In this document: positions 6,582 through 6,585 of the stretch, piece by piece
Position numbering within the stretch: position 1 is the stretch's first letter
How the letters are laid out: each line of letters starts with the position of its first letter
Origin: an uncultured Collinsella sp.
GTDB lineage: Bacteria > Actinomycetota > Coriobacteriia > Coriobacteriales > Coriobacteriaceae
NCBI GenBank assembly: GCA_959596495.1
Contig: CAUFXK010000092.1
Coordinates: forward strand, 1 to 6,585
Length of the DNA: 6,585 bases
Direction: 5' to 3'
The notes under the pieces: generated by a model
The model's database searches: none
The model's input: the letters and a program-made list of their open reading frames with translations, nothing else
Told to the model about the DNA's origin: nothing
Program-made: the position numbers and the translations under genes

Positions 6582-6585
6582 TGCG
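6544..6585 (+). promoter_or_regulatory. Inverted repeat bracketing the control codons, likely 1:2 pause hairpin of an attenuator
   Basis: CGCATCAG (6544-6551) and CTGATGCG (6578-6585) are perfect reverse complements. They enclose 26 bases containing all the Leu/Ile/Val codons. The 3' arm overlaps the stop codon. A ribosome stalled at the Ile or Val codons would cover the 5' arm and free the 3' arm to pair downstream, as in classical attenuators. The antiterminator and terminator arms would lie past the window edge and are not visible, and the stem may also extend beyond 6585. Confidence 0.65.

Noticed and set aside
6471..6585. A T-box or other tRNA- or metabolite-binding riboswitch before the downstream gene
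   Set aside because: No T-box core such as AGGGTGG...ACCGCG and no recognisable riboswitch core is present; the short peptide with Ile/Val codons explains the region better.

Overview
The window looks like a chromosomal segment of a moderately GC-rich actinomycete, most likely a Coriobacteriia relative such as Collinsella. The grounds are the base composition and the joining of TsaB, RimI and TsaD into one polypeptide. This placement is an inference from gene content, not from a marker gene.

Positions 1-6028 hold one tightly packed plus-strand operon of five reading frames. They are the 3' part of a bifunctional NAD(P)H-hydrate epimerase/dehydratase (nnrE-nnrD), alanine racemase (alr), a family 4 [4Fe-4S] uracil-DNA glycosylase, tsaE, and a 794-residue TsaB-RimI-TsaD fusion. 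Gaps are 2, 8 and 12 bases, followed by a 14-base overlap. The products serve metabolite repair, D-alanine supply for peptidoglycan, uracil removal from DNA, and the t6A37 modification of ANN-decoding tRNAs. The last two genes together supply TsaB, TsaD and TsaE; the fourth t6A enzyme, TsaC, is not in the window.

Positions 6029-6585 are non-coding apart from a short leader peptide. First comes an intrinsic terminator enclosed by a perfect 33-base inverted repeat (6041-6175). Next is about 260 bases without a credible gene but with strong hairpins near 6285-6342. Then comes a sigma70-type promoter (6436-6464) whose spacer holds an 18-base palindrome. The transcript it would make carries a 9-bp hairpin, a ribosome binding site and a 14-codon peptide, MFTHQLNIISVVII, in which seven of the last nine codons are Leu, Ile or Val. 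An 8-bp inverted repeat brackets those codons, and its 3' arm ends exactly at the window edge. This looks like the start of a ribosome-dependent attenuator controlling a branched-chain amino acid operon just beyond the window. The controlled gene cannot be seen.
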